A stretch of DNA of 64,000 nucleotides from Ascidia mentula (taxonomy: Eukaryota > Chordata > Ascidiacea > Phlebobranchia > Ascidiidae): NCBI GenBank assembly GCA_947561715.1, contig OX387201.1:10244001-10308000 (forward strand), written 5' to 3'. Under the pieces are notes generated by a model, which was given only the letters and a program-made list of their open reading frames with translations, made no database searches and was not told the DNA's origin. The position numbers were made by a program, and so were the translations under genes. Below are positions 1-11,500 of the stretch, piece after piece (position 1 is the stretch's first letter; the number at the start of each line of letters is the position of its first letter).

Positions 1-820
1 GCTGTCTGCTATATACGTGTTCTTTACTATAGCTACTAAATTTAACTCCGTGAGCAGACTTACTTTATTCAAAAGAAAGACACGTTGCAATATCAGGTGG
101 CGTAACTTTAAATTGTTCCAAGAGCGTTATATAGTGAATGAGCGAGTATTTTTAATTTTTTTTAAGTACGCGCGTGCCAGTTAGTTAGTTGGATGGCAAA
201 GTGAATGAGAGAATGACAGAAAAAGTGACCGTGGTCAGTTACCAGCTGCACTGATGAGACCTGTTTGCTATATGTATTTATGGCCAATTTCATGTTATCA
301 ATACTCTCCAGCGGTTCGCAATAGGTTATCTGCAATAAACAAGTCTACCTTTAACAAGTGTCAGTTGTAATTGGAGTAGAATATAAGTCGGTCAATTTGT
401 CTTGATTTGTTTAGACGAAGTTACAGGTTTCGGATGCAGTGGTCCAGAATAAAAGCGTTAGTCAAGTTACACATTAACCCTTATTTAATCAAAGCCTGAC
501 CATTGCATGCACGCAGTCTGCATACACGAAAAGAAATTTCATAGTGAGATGTACTGTCGAGCTTTTGGCAAGATTGTTTTTCTGTGCTAGTGATGGGCCA
601 GTAAAAAAACATATTGTGGTACTGACCATACGGTCCCCTTTAAGTATAACATAAGTTATTGTGTTGATGTTCTTAAAATCTTTACTGTTTACTGTCATAT
701 TTCTATAACGTTTCGTCGGAAATGTAATTGCGTGTCAAATTACTTTTACAGTGCTTAAGTAATTGAAAATTTCAGTGTGTGTTTCGGTTGTACTTGTGGA
801 GCTACCAAGATAAGTAAACT
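1..820. other. Upstream region of transporter copy 1 (partial unit)
   Basis: Non-coding flank of copy 1. It matches the 5' flanks of copies 2 and 3 but is shorter, with gaps relative to them around 270, 300 and 340. The short ORFs in it are not convincing. I see no clear TATA box that I would defend. Confidence 0.6.
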
Positions 821-2209
821 ATGACTGACGACCTCGAACCTATTATTGAAAATATCGAGTACCCGCTGACTCTGTACAAAAGAAGATGGATTTTTTTGGT
901 TTGTTTGATGATTTTGCAAACTTTCCAGGGAATATCATTCTCCAGCTATGGCCAAATAAGTAATTTTTACGTTCAATTCTTCAATTCGACCCATGCTCAG
1001 GTAGACTGGATTACAAACGCTAAAAATATTATGCCTTTAGTTATCACATTTCCGCTAGCTTGGCTTTTATTTAGAAATACAATCAAAGCCAAGTTTTTGG
1101 TTTTACTCACATCTGTATCTGCCGCTGTTGGGTTGCTATTGGTTACAATATCATTGACGGACCGTTCATTGTTACTTGTAATTGTATTTGGACAAGTGTT
1201 ATGCGGTTTGTCAGACACTATTGCAGTAGCACTCCCTTCAATATTTGCAGTTCTTTGGTTTCCCGAAAGTCAAATTGGAACAGCAATTTCACTCAATATG
1301 GTGGGAATGTACACTGGTGATTTGTTGGGTGCCATTTTGCCACCAGTTTTATTGATGTCAGCAAATCACACAACCTTAAATGGAGTTACAACATACGACG
1401 AACAAGGTTTAAGATTGGGGCAACATTACTTGTTGATTTTTTATGGTTCTTTTTTGGCTTTCGCTGTTGCAGTGACAATAGTATTTTGTTTCTTTTTCAC
1501 GGATAAACCTCCATCACCACCAACTAAAGCGCAAGAAATCAAGTGTCATCATAGAGAACCAGAGGCTGGATCATTTCGAGAGTTTTGGGGGCAACTGAAA
1601 CTACTTTTCTCAAACAAAGATTACGTATTTTGCTGCCTAACATTCGGGTTGATATACCAGCTACCTTTGCTGGAAAGTTTGCTAATGTCAGAAGTTGTAC
1701 AAACAATCACGACTGGTTGGAACCTGAAGTCAAATGTAATATCTGGAATCACTTTTGGAGTACTCAGTTTGGGTGGATTAATTGGTGCCTTGGTCGCCGG
1801 GAAAATGGTGGACACTATTAAGCAATACAAATTACTTGCAATTGTCGAGACTACATTGGTTTTGCTTTCAACGTTAAGTATGGCGCTCGCTGTTTCCTTC
1901 AACAATATGGTTGCGGTTCTCGTGGCAAACGCAATGCTTGGATTTTTCACGGGAACTACTGAAGTCGTTATGTTGGAAATAGCAACCCAAGTTACGTACC
2001 CAATTGACGAGACTATTGTTAACACGTGGTTGACTGGAATACTGTCGGCAATTGGACTTGGACTAGGGGTATTAGGAAGAGTTACATATAATGAGTTGGG
2101 AACCATGTGGCTTCTTAGTTTTCAAAGTTTGATGGTTTTTGTTGCGCTTATAATGCTTTTTCCAATTAAATCTTGGAATGCCAGACTTGATGCCAGTACA
2201 ATTAACTAA
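821..2209 (+). CDS. SLC49/FLVCR-like MFS transporter, copy 1 (intact)
   Basis: Single-exon ORF of 462 aa with about 12 hydrophobic segments, the size and layout of a major facilitator. The N-terminal YKRRW before TM1, the GQVLCGLSD stretch, the AVLWFPESQ stretch after TM4 and the central loop KPPSPPTKAQ match the SLC49 group (FLVCR1/2, MFSD7), which exports or imports haem, choline or related small molecules in vertebrates. The substrate here cannot be told from sequence. The protein should sit in the plasma membrane or an organelle membrane. The ATG at 821 starts MTDDLEP and is shared by all copies; an AATAAA follows the stop by about 70 bp. Vertebrate FLVCR genes have introns, so an intronless copy suggests an origin by retroposition before the tandem expansion. 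The family call is by recalled motifs; MFSD7-like versus FLVCR-like is not resolved. Confidence 0.85.
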   Translation: MTDDLEPIIENIEYPLTLYKRRWIFLVCLMILQTFQGISFSSYGQISNFYVQFFNSTHAQVDWITNAKNIMPLVITFPLAWLLFRNTIKAKFLVLLTSVSAAVGLLLVTISLTDRSLLLVIVFGQVLCGLSDTIAVALPSIFAVLWFPESQIGTAISLNMVGMYTGDLLGAILPPVLLMSANHTTLNGVTTYDEQGLRLGQHYLLIFYGSFLAFAVAVTIVFCFFFTDKPPSPPTKAQEIKCHHREPEAGSFREFWGQLKLLFSNKDYVFCCLTFGLIYQLPLLESLLMSEVVQTITTGWNLKSNVISGITFGVLSLGGLIGALVAGKMVDTIKQYKLLAIVETTLVLLSTLSMALAVSFNNMVAVLVANAMLGFFTGTTEVVMLEIATQVTYPIDETIVNTWLTGILSAIGLGLGVLGRVTYNELGTMWLLSFQSLMVFVALIMLFPIKSWNARLDASTIN

Positions 2210-2277
2210 GATATTTTGACTTTTCCATATGGTTTCATTTGCTGAGTATGGTTACACGCACAAAATTGATATCATAT

Positions 2278-2283
2278 AATAAA
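2278..2283 (+). terminator. Poly(A) signal of transporter copy 1
   Basis: AATAAA about 70 bp past the stop codon. The same hexamer occurs at 6474-6479 after copy 2 and at 10668-10673 after copy 3. Confidence 0.6.
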
Positions 2284-3655
2284 TATACAACAAGCCTGAT
2301 GATGTTGTCGATCTTCCGGGATCCACGAAACCTCCACACGATTGGAAGATGTACGCAAATGATAAAGTGATATCGTTTCATTCTAACAAGAAACATTCAA
2401 CGTCTAATTTCCAAACGAAAGTGAAAAGCTACTCTTTTCGGATATAAAATTGATTTGGGGCGAGTTTTTTTTAAATCAATATAGCCTACACACAAGCTAG
2501 CTAACGAAACAGAAATTAAAGATATTAAAATCAGCAGCCTGGTGTATCGCAACGTACGAATCTAAATCTTTATTTCTGTAGGACCATAAAAGTGGCCGTA
2601 TACAGAATCCTTACTGAAATGGGCAAATGCATTGGTTTTGAATGTTAAGGGGGAGCCATTTTCCCACGCGACCGGATAAGAGTTTTCAGGTAAAAATTTA
2701 ATGATTCTGCGCATTATTTTTTTTTACAAGTTCCTTATAGCAGAAGCTATCTAACCCTGTTTTTAGATTAAGTGTCAGAAATAGTTTCATAGCAGCTCAT
2801 GTGTTATTGAAAATGACATTAAGAGAAAATGAACTAGTTGCATAACATAAATTTGTGTCATGCTGGTGTTCTAGGTATATTTGTTTCATTTTGCATTTGT
2901 GTTTTGTTTCTCTCATACTAAAACCTCTGCTTTTCCTGTTTTCTTTTTTGTATTTTATGGTTAATTTTAGTCCAAATAAATCCTTTTATAATAAACATGC
3001 AAAAGAAATTAAGAAACAACTACGATGACTTCCAGTAATCAGTCCTTGCAAGTCTCTCTGGACAAATATTGTATTCGAATATGTCCACAGGTTCGCAATT
3101 TTCCAACGCCACTTGTTGTGCGTGACACAGGTGGAAACTTCATATTTGCAAAATTACGATATAAATAACCTCGTGTCAAAACGCAGTTTATTAATAAATT
3201 GATTTTGAGGATATCCTAATAGAGTAGATAGTCCAATTTGGAAGGCAAAGTCTAGTTTAGGACATCAGAGCAAACAACATTTTTTGGTGCCATGAACAAC
3301 AGCTTACAAATTGGGGAAAAAAGAACATCGTTCAACCAAAGATCAAGACTTTGAATAATAAGCCAAAAAAATAACTTACTTTCATAACCTTTTTTTATGT
3401 GCAAACAAAGAGCCAATAATGATCAGTGATCTGTAGACAGTTGTGCCACTGCCACAGTATTGCAGCTTTTCATAAGTTTTCGGTTGATGCTGTCTGCTAT
3501 ATACGTGTTCTTTACTATAGCTACTAAATTTAACTCCGTGAGCAGACTTACTTTATTCAAAAGAAAGACACGTTGCAATATCAGGTGGCGTAACTTTAAA
3601 TTGTTCCAAGAGCGTTACATAGTGACTAAGCGAGTATTTTTAATTCTTTTTAAGT

Positions 3656-4290
3656 ACGCGCGTGCCAGTTAGTTAGTTGGGTGGCAAAGTGAAGGAGAGA
3701 ATGACAGCAAAAGTGACCGTGGTCAGTTACCAGCTGCACTGATGAGACCTGTCAGGTTAAAACTGTGTGCACAACTGTTTGTTTCTTTAGTTTTTTTATT
3801 TCTGCCTTTGCTATATGTAACTTAATAATCTGTACTTCTGGCATATCTAAAACGTAACTTTATTCACCGACGTTTCGCCTGTTATTCAACAAGGCTTCCT
3901 CAAGGTAATGAGACAGGTACAGCACACAACTAACGCCAAAAAACGGGCCAACACGAAAAAGGGGATAACGCTAACACCGCTTGTAAAATCATGTGATGTA
4001 TAAAAAATGGGCAGGAAAACTACAGTTACAGTAAGTTGTTATAGAGCACCGGGAAGTAAACGCACTGTTCCCTATCAATAACACAGCGATACGCGCGTGC
4101 CAGTTAGTTAGTTGGGTGGCAAATTAAATGAGAGAATGACAGAGAAAGTTCGAACAGTATACTCATATGGTTGTGCACACTGTTTCGCAAGACCGTGGTC
4201 AGTTACCATCTGCACAGTAGAGATCTGTCAGGTTAAAACTGTGTGCACAACTGTTTGTTTCTAAATTTTTTTTGTTTCTGCCTTTGCTAT
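3656..4290. repeat. Internal direct repeat flanking a ~280-bp insert (unit 2)
   Basis: The block starting ACGCGCGTGCCAGTTAGTTA at about 3656 is repeated with changes from about 4086. Both blocks end in CTGTCAGGTTAAAACTGTG and CACAACTGTTTGTTTCT, at about 3755-3787 and 4227-4262. Between them lies a stretch of roughly 280 bp (about 3810-4085) that carries a hammerhead-like motif. Unit 1 has only one copy of the block and no insert. Unit 3 repeats the arrangement at about 7852-8486. This suggests an insertion with local duplication that happened before units 2 and 3 separated. Confidence 0.6.
3869..3906 (-). other. Hammerhead-ribozyme-like motif, unit 2 spacer
   Basis: On the plus strand GACGTTTCGCCTG is followed by CAAGGCTTCCTCAAGG. 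Read on the minus strand this gives a CTTGAGGA box, a stem II candidate (AGCCT pairing with AGGC), then GAAAC and GTC. That is the order of the hammerhead core (CUGANGA, stem II, GAAA, cleavage triplet GUC). The first box is not canonical (CTTGAGGA instead of CTGATGA), so this copy is probably inactive. Such motifs are known in Penelope-like elements and related retroelements. An identical copy is in unit 3. Confidence 0.4.
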
Positions 4291-5017
4291 GTATTTATGG
4301 CCAATTTCATGTTTTGTTTGTATTTTTATCAATACTCTCCAGCGGTTCGCAATATGTTATCTGCGATAAACAAGCTGCAAATATCCTGGCAACTTACCGA
4401 CGATTGTATAGTGTTAAGACAGAGACTTACTGGTCATTGCTGCGGAAAAGAGTGAATATGTCCGTATGAAAAACAGCGGGAATGAACCAACCAAGCCAAA
4501 TTGTTCACGTCAAAAGCCTGTTGGCAGTGCAGTTACAAAGTCTACCTTTAACAAGTGTCAGTTGTAATTGGAGTAGAATATATATCGGTTAATTTGTTTC
4601 GATTTGTTTAGACGAAGTTACAGGTTTCGGATGCAGTGGTCCACAATAAAAGCGTTAGTCAAGTTACAAATTAACCCTTACTTAATCAAAGCTTGACCAT
4701 TAAATGCACGCAGTCTGCATACACGAAAAGAAATTTCATAGTGAGATGTACTGTCGAGCTTTTGGCAAGATTGTTTTTCTGTGCTAGTGATGGGCCAGTA
4801 AAAAAACATATTGTGGTACTGATCATACAGTCCCCTTTAAGTATAACATAAGTTATTTTGTTGATGTTCTCAAAATCTTTACTGTTTACTGTCATATTTC
4901 TATAACCTTTCGTCGGAAATGTAATCGCGTGTCAAATTACTTTTACAGTGCTTAAGTAATTGAAAATTTCAGTGTGTGTTTCGGTTGTACTTGTGGAGCC
5001 ACCAAGATAAGCAAACT

Positions 5018-6405
5018 ATGACTGACGACCTCAAACCTATCATTGAAAATCTTGAGTACCCGCTAACTCTGTACAAAAGAAGATGGATTTTTTTGGTTTG
5101 TCTGATGATTTTGCAAACTTTCCAAGGAATATCATTCTCCAGCTATGGCCAAATAAGTAATTTTTACGTTCAATTCTTCAATTCGACCCATGCTCAGGTA
5201 GACTGGATTACAAACGCTAAAAATATTATGCCTTTAGTTATCACATTTCCGCTAGCTTGGCTTTTATTTAGAAATACAATCAAAGCCAAGTTTTTGGTTT
5301 TACTCACATCTGTATCTGCCGCTGTTGGGTTGCTATTGGCTACAATATCATTGACGAACCGTTCATTGTTACTTGTAATTGTATTTGGACAAGTGTTATG
5401 CGGTTTGTCAGACACTATTGCAGTAGCACTCCCTTCAATATTTGCAGTTCTTTGGTTTCCCGAAAGTCAAATTGGAACAGCAATTTCACTCAATATGGTG
5501 GGAATGTACACTGGTGATTTGTTGGGTGCCATTTTGCCACCAGTTTTATTGATGTCAGCAAATCACACAACCTTAAATGGAGTTACAACATGCGACGAAC
5601 AAGGTTTAAGATTGGGGCAACATTACTTGTTGATTTTTTATGGTTCTTTTTTGGCTTTCGCTGTTGCAGTGACAATAGTATTTTGTTTCTTTTTCACGGA
5701 TAAACCTCCATCACCACCAACTAAAGCGCAAGAAATCAAGTTTCATCACAGAGAGCCAGAGGCTGGATCATTCGAGAGTTTTTGGGGCAACTGAAGCTAC
5801 TTTTCTCAAACAAAGATTACGTATTTTGCTGCCTCACATTCGGGTTGGTATACCAGCTACCGTTGCTGGAAAGTTTGCTAATGTCAGAAGTTGTACAAAC
5901 AATCACGACTGGTTGGAACCTGAAGTCAAATGTAATATCTGGAATCACTTTTGGAGTACTCAATTTGGGTGGATTAATTGGTGCCTTGGTCGCCGGGAAA
6001 ATGGTGAACACTATTAAGAAATACAAATTACTTGCAATTGTCGAGACTACATTGGTTTTGCTTTCAACGTTAAGTATGGCGCTCGCTGTTTCCTTCAACA
6101 ATATGGTTGCGGTTCTCGTGGCAAACGCAATGCTTGGATTTTTCACGGGAACTACTGAAGTCGTTATGTTGGAAATAGCAACCCAAGTTACGTACCCAAT
6201 TGACGAGACTATTGTTAACACGTGGTTGACTGGAATACTGTCGGCAATTGGACTTGGACTAGGGGTATTAGGAAGAGTTACATATAATGAGTTGGGAACC
6301 ATGTGGCTTCTTAGTTTTCAAAGTTTGATGGTTTTTGTTGCGCTTATAATGCTTTTTCCAATTAAATCTTGGAATGCCAGACTTGATGCCAGTACAATTA
6401 ACTAA
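5018..6405 (+). pseudogene. SLC49/FLVCR-like transporter, copy 2 (frameshifted)
   Basis: Nearly identical to copy 1, with a few substitutions such as E6K, I12L and C for Y in the TTCDEQ loop. Loss of one T near 5771 (TCATTCGAG where copies 1 and 3 read TCATTTCGAG) shifts the frame just after the KPPSPPTKAQ loop. The first ORF therefore stops at about 5794, and the C-terminal six-helix half continues in another frame to 6405. An AATAAA lies at 6474-6479. Either this copy was recently disabled or the base is a sequencing/assembly error; both halves otherwise remain open, which argues that the lesion is young. Confidence 0.8.
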
Positions 6406-9213
6406 GATATTTTGACTTTTCCATATGGTTTCATTTGCTGAGTATGGTTACACGCACAAAATTGATATCATATAATAAATATACAACAAGCCTGATGATG
6501 TTGTCGATCTTCCGGGATCCACGAAACCTCCACACGATTGGAAGATGTACGCAAATGATAAAGTGATATCGTTTCATTCTAACAAGAAACATTCAACGTC
6601 TAATTTCCAAACGAAAGTGAAAAGCTACTCTTTTCGGATATAAAATTGATTTGGGGCGAGTTTTTTTTAAATCAATATAGCCTACACACAAGCTAGCTAA
6701 CGAAACAGAAATTAAAGATATTAAAATCAGCAGCCTGGTGTATCGCAACGTACGAATCTAAATCTTTATTTCTGTAGGACCATAAAAGTGGCCGTATACA
6801 GAATCCTTACTGAAATGGGCAAATGCATTGGTTTTGAATGTTAAGGGGGAGCCATTTTCCCACGCGACCGGATAAGAGTTTTCAGGTAAAAATTTAATGA
6901 TTCTGCGCATTATTTTTTTTTACAAGTTCCTTATAGCAGAAGCTATCTAACCCTGTTTTTAGATTAAGTGTCAGAAATAGTTTCATAGCAGCTCATGTGT
7001 TATTGAAAATGACATTAAGAGAAAATGAACTAGTTGCATAACATAAATTTGTGTCATGCTGGTGTTCTAGGTATATTTGTTTCATTTTGCATTTGTGTTT
7101 TGTTTCTCTCATACTAAAACCTCTGCTTTTCCTGTTTTCTTTTTTGTATTTTATGGTTAATTTTAGTCCAAATAAATCCTTTTATAATAAACATGCAAAA
7201 GAAATTAAGAAACAACTACGATGACTTCCAGTAATCAGTCCTTGCAAGTCTCTCTGGACAAATATTGTATTCGAATATGTCCACAGGTTCGCAATTTTCC
7301 AACGCCACTTGTTGTGCGTGACACAGGTGGAAACTTCATATTTGCAAAATTACGATATAAATAACCTCGTGTCAAAACGCAGTTTATTAATAAATTGATT
7401 TTGAGGATATCCTAATAGAGTAGATAGTCCAATTTGGAAGGCAAAGTCTAGTTTAGGACATCAGAGCAAACAACATTTTTTGGTGCCATGAACAACAGCT
7501 TACAAATTGGGGAAAAAAGAACATCGTTCAACCAAAGATCAAGACTTTGAATAATAAGCCAAAAAAATAACTTACTTTCATAACCTTTTTTTATGTGCAA
7601 ACAAAGAGCCAATAATGATCAGTGATCTGTAGACAGTTGTGCCACTGCCACAGTATTGCAGCTTTTCATAAGTTTTCGGTTGATGCTGTCTGCTATATAC
7701 GTGTTCTTTACTATAGCTACTAAATTTAACTCCGTGAGCAGACTTACTTTATTCAAAAGAAAGACACGTTGCAATATCAGGTGGCGTAACTTTAAATTGT
7801 TCCAAGAGCGTTACATAGTGACTAAGCGAGTATTTTTAATTCTTTTTAAGTACGCGCGTGCCAGTTAGTTAGTTGGGTGGCAAAGTGAAGGAGAGAATGA
7901 CAGCAAAAGTGACCGTGGTCAGTTACCAGCTGCACTGATGAGACCTGTCAGGTTAAAACTGTGTGCACAACTGTTTGTTTCTTTAGTTTTTTTATTTCTG
8001 CCTTTGCTATATGTAACTTAATAATCTGTACTTCTGGCATATCTAAAACGTAACTTTATTCACCGACGTTTCGCCTGTTATTCAACAAGGCTTCCTCAAG
8101 GTAATGAGACAGGTACAGCACACAACTAACGCCAAAAAACGGGCCAACACGAAAAAGGGGATAACGCTAACACCGCTTGTAAAATCATGTGATGTATAAA
8201 AAATGGGCAGGAAAACTACAGTTACAGTAAGTTGTTATAGAGCACCGGGAAGTAAACGCACTGTTCCCTATCAATAACACAGCGATACGCGCGTGCCAGT
8301 TAGTTAGTTGGGTGGCAAATTAAATGAGAGAATGACAGAGAAAGTTCGAACAGTATACTCATATGGTTGTGCACACTGTTTCGCAAGACCGTGGTCAGTT
8401 ACCATCTGCACAGTAGAGATCTGTCAGGTTAAAACTGTGTGCACAACTGTTTGTTTCTAAATTTTTTTTGTTTCTGCCTTTGCTATGTATTTATGGCCAA
8501 TTTCATGTTTTGTTTGTATTTTTATCAATACTCTCCAGCGGTTCGCAATATGTTATCTGCGATAAACAAGCTGCAAATATCCTGGCAACTTACCGACGAT
8601 TGTATAGTGTTAAGACAGAGACTTACTGGTCATTGCTGCGGAAAAGAGTGAATATGTCCGTATGAAAAACAGCGGGAATGAACCAACCAAGCCAAATTGT
8701 TCACGTCAAAAGCCTGTTGGCAGTGCAGTTACAAAGTCTACCTTTAACAAGTGTCAGTTGTAATTGGAGTAGAATATATATCGGTTAATTTGTTTCGATT
8801 TGTTTAGACGAAGTTACAGGTTTCGGATGCAGTGGTCCACAATAAAAGCGTTAGTCAAGTTACAAATTAACCCTTACTTAATCAAAGCTTGACCATTAAA
8901 TGCACGCAGTCTGCATACACGAAAAGAAATTTCATAGTGAGATGTACTGTCGAGCTTTTGGCAAGATTGTTTTTCTGTGCTAGTGATGGGCCAGTAAAAA
9001 AACATATTGTGGTACTGATCATACAGTCCCCTTTAAGTATAACATAAGTTATTTTGTTGATGTTCTCAAAATCTTTACTGTTTACTGTCATATTTCTATA
9101 ACCTTTCGTCGGAAATGTAATCGCGTGTCAAATTACTTTTACAGTGCTTAAGTAATTGAAAAATTCAGTGTGTGTTTCGGTTGTACTTGTGGAGCCACCA
9201 AGATAAGCAAACT
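6406..9213. other. Spacer between transporter copies 2 and 3
   Basis: Near-identical repeat of the preceding spacer, including the internal direct repeat (about 7852-8486) and the hammerhead-like motif at 8065-8102. I see no gene in it. Confidence 0.6.
8065..8102 (-). other. Hammerhead-ribozyme-like motif, unit 3 spacer
   Basis: Exact counterpart of the motif at 3869-3906, carried along by the tandem duplication. The core is degenerate in the CUGANGA box. Confidence 0.4.
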
Positions 9214-10601
9214 ATGACTGACGACCTCAAACCTATCATTGAAAATCTTGAGTACCCGCTAACTCTGTACAAAAGAAGATGGATTTTTTTGGTTTGTCTG
9301 ATGATTTTGCAAACTTTCCAAGGAATATCATTCTCCAGCTATGGCCAAATAAGTAATTTTTACGTTCAATTCTTCAATTCGACCCATGCTCAGGTAGACT
9401 GGATTACAAACGCTAAAAATATTATGCCTTTAGTTATCACATTTCCGCTAGCTTGGCTTTTATTTAGAAATACAATCAAAGCCAAGTTTTTGGTTTTACT
9501 CACATCTGTATCTGCCGCTGTTGGGTTGCTATTGGCTACAATATCATTGACGAACCGTTCATTGTTACTTGTAATTGTATTTGGACAAGTGTTATGCGGT
9601 TTGTCAGACACTATTGCAGTAGCACTCCCTTCAATATTTGCAGTTCTTTGGTTTCCCGAAAGTCAAATTGGAACAGCAATTTCACTCAATATGGTGGGAA
9701 TGTATACTGGTGATTTGTTGGGTGCCATTTTGCCACCAGTTTTATTGATGTCAGCAAATCACACAACCTTAAATGGAGTTACAACATACGACGAACAAGG
9801 TTTAAGATTGGGGCAACATTACTTGTTGATTTTTTATTGTTCTTTTTTGGCTTTCGCTGTTGCAGTGACAATAGTATTATGTTTCTTTTTCACGGATAAA
9901 CCTCCATCACCGCCAACTAAAGCGCAAGAAATCAAGTTTCATCACAGAGAGCCAGAGGCTGGATCATTTCGAGAGTTTTTGGGGCAACTGAAGCTACTTT
10001 TCTCAAACAAAGATTACGTATTTTGCTGCCTCACATTCGGGTTGGTATTCCAGCTACCGTTGCTGGAAAGTTTGCTAATGTCAGAAGTTGTACAAACAAT
10101 CACGACGGGTTGGAACCTAAGTCAAATGTAATATCTGGAATCACTTTTGGAGTACTCAGTTTGGGTGGATTAATTGGTGCTTTGGTCGCCGGGAAAATGG
10201 TGGACACTATTAAGAAATACAAATTACCTGCAATTGTCGAGACTACATTGGTTTTGCTTTCAACGTTAAGTATGGCGCTCGCTGTTTCCTTCAACAATAT
10301 GTTTGCGGTTCTCGTGGCAAACGCAATGCTTGGATTTTTCACGGGAACTACTGAAGTCGTTATGTTGGAAATAGCAACCCAAGTTACGTACCCAATTGAC
10401 GAGACTATTGTTAACACGTGGCTAACTGGTATACTGTCGGCCATTGGACTTGGACTGGGGGTATTAGGGAGAGTTACATATAATGAGTTGGGAACCATGT
10501 GGCTTCTTAGTTTTCAAAGTTTGATGGTTTTTGTTGCGCTTATAATGCTTTTTCCCATTAAATCTTGGAATGCCAGACTTGATGCCAGTACAATTAACTA
10601 A
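9214..10601 (+). pseudogene. SLC49/FLVCR-like transporter, copy 3 (frameshifted)
   Basis: Near-identical to copies 1 and 2. A single G is missing at about 10118 (GGAACCTAAGTC where the others read GGAACCTGAAGTC). This stops the first ORF at 10131, and the C-terminal half continues in another frame to 10601. The lesion of copy 2 is absent here, so the two frameshifts are independent. Small differences unique to this copy include F for V in the NNMF segment and C for G in LIFYCS. AATAAA at 10668-10673. It is a pseudogene if the base calls are right. Confidence 0.8.
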
Positions 10602-11500
10602 GATATTTTGACTTTTCGACATGGTTTCATTTGCTGGGTATGGTTACACGCACAAAATTGATGTCACAATAAATATACAACAACCCTGGTGATGTTGTCT
10701 TTCATCTGATATCGTGGAAATCTCTACACAATTGAAAGATGTACGGAGCCAAAATTAAACTGGACACGCTTTTAACGAGCCAAAGCAAGAACATTATCAT
10801 TCGTATTGGGGCACGTTGAGCAGAGGATGCAAGAAAATACACCAAACACTTCCTTAACATAAAAAAAATAAAATAAAAAGCTTGACTTAAAACAAACAAA
10901 TACCATGACATGCCTTATCCACAAATTCGCTCTTCCAAAATCACTGTCGAACAAGCGGAAAAACTAAAAGAGTAAACGACAGAACTAGGGGCGATAAAAG
11001 CATAAAGAAAAACACTTCGCCAGACCTGTAGGCGGCATTCCTGTCGAATTCTTCGTTATTGTGTCGTGCACAGATAGATGTAAAAACCCGGTGTTAATTT
11101 TTGTTTCCTTGTACGAATTGCTCACTTACAACGTTCTTCTGTATATTCTCCCATGTCAGAAACCACACGTTGTTTTGTGATTTTTGTACATCTGTACAGT
11201 ATAGTTTGTGGCCATGACAAATGCAAGTAGTCAATTAAATTAGGTGCCGGTATGTAGGCAAAAAATGTATTAGCGGTACAAATCCACGTGAAAATCCAGT
11301 TTCAAAGCAAAACATTATATTCGCTGCCCCGACTGCACCCTCCTCTCGTGGGTCTTCACATGTTTTAGGTTTAGTGCCTCGAAAGATTTTGCTTCGCATT
11401 GAAACATTTTGTTGTCGCCTGATGTTGGTTGCAGAGTCGTTAACAAACCGTTTATAATTTTTTACTTTAACCGGGTTGGGACAATTATTAAACCATCACA
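10602..11500. other. Right edge of tandem array; unique DNA
   Basis: The first 150 bp still resemble the other spacers, then similarity ends. The remainder is non-coding with no supported feature. Confidence 0.5.

Larger units (their letters stand above)
2210..5017. other. Spacer between transporter copies 1 and 2
   Basis: Non-coding. It holds the poly(A) signal of copy 1 (AATAAA at 2278-2283), then about 1.2 kb of AT-rich unique-looking DNA, then the upstream region of copy 2 with its internal direct repeat and hammerhead-like motif (listed separately). A 70-aa ORF near 3460 recurs in the next unit but has no recognisable features and is probably chance. Confidence 0.6.
1..10760. repeat. 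Tandem array of ~4.2-kb transporter units
   Basis: Three consecutive units carry the same intronless transporter plus its flanks. The ATGs lie at 821, 5018 and 9214, giving periods of 4197 and 4196 bp. The window opens inside unit 1: its first bases recur near 3489 and 7685. The 3' spacers after copies 1 and 2 read as essentially identical by eye. The spacer after copy 3 diverges from about 10,610 and is unrelated past about 10,760, so that is the right edge of the duplication. Units 2 and 3 resemble each other more than unit 1, whose upstream region lacks several blocks that they have (for example the sequence matching 3757-4290). The very high identity implies a recent duplication, or an assembly duplication of a repeat. 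Confidence 0.9.

Noticed and set aside
1621-2106. 161-aa minus-strand ORF inside transporter copies
   Set aside because: Antisense shadow of the transporter reading frame with matching codon phase.
3460-3672. 70-aa ORF repeated identically in units 2 and 3
   Set aside because: It is repeated only because the unit is duplicated. It has no domain, and unit 1 carries a disrupted version.
4686-4895. 69-aa minus-strand ORF upstream of each transporter copy
   Set aside because: It lies in the transporter 5' flank and is conserved only through recent duplication; no protein features.
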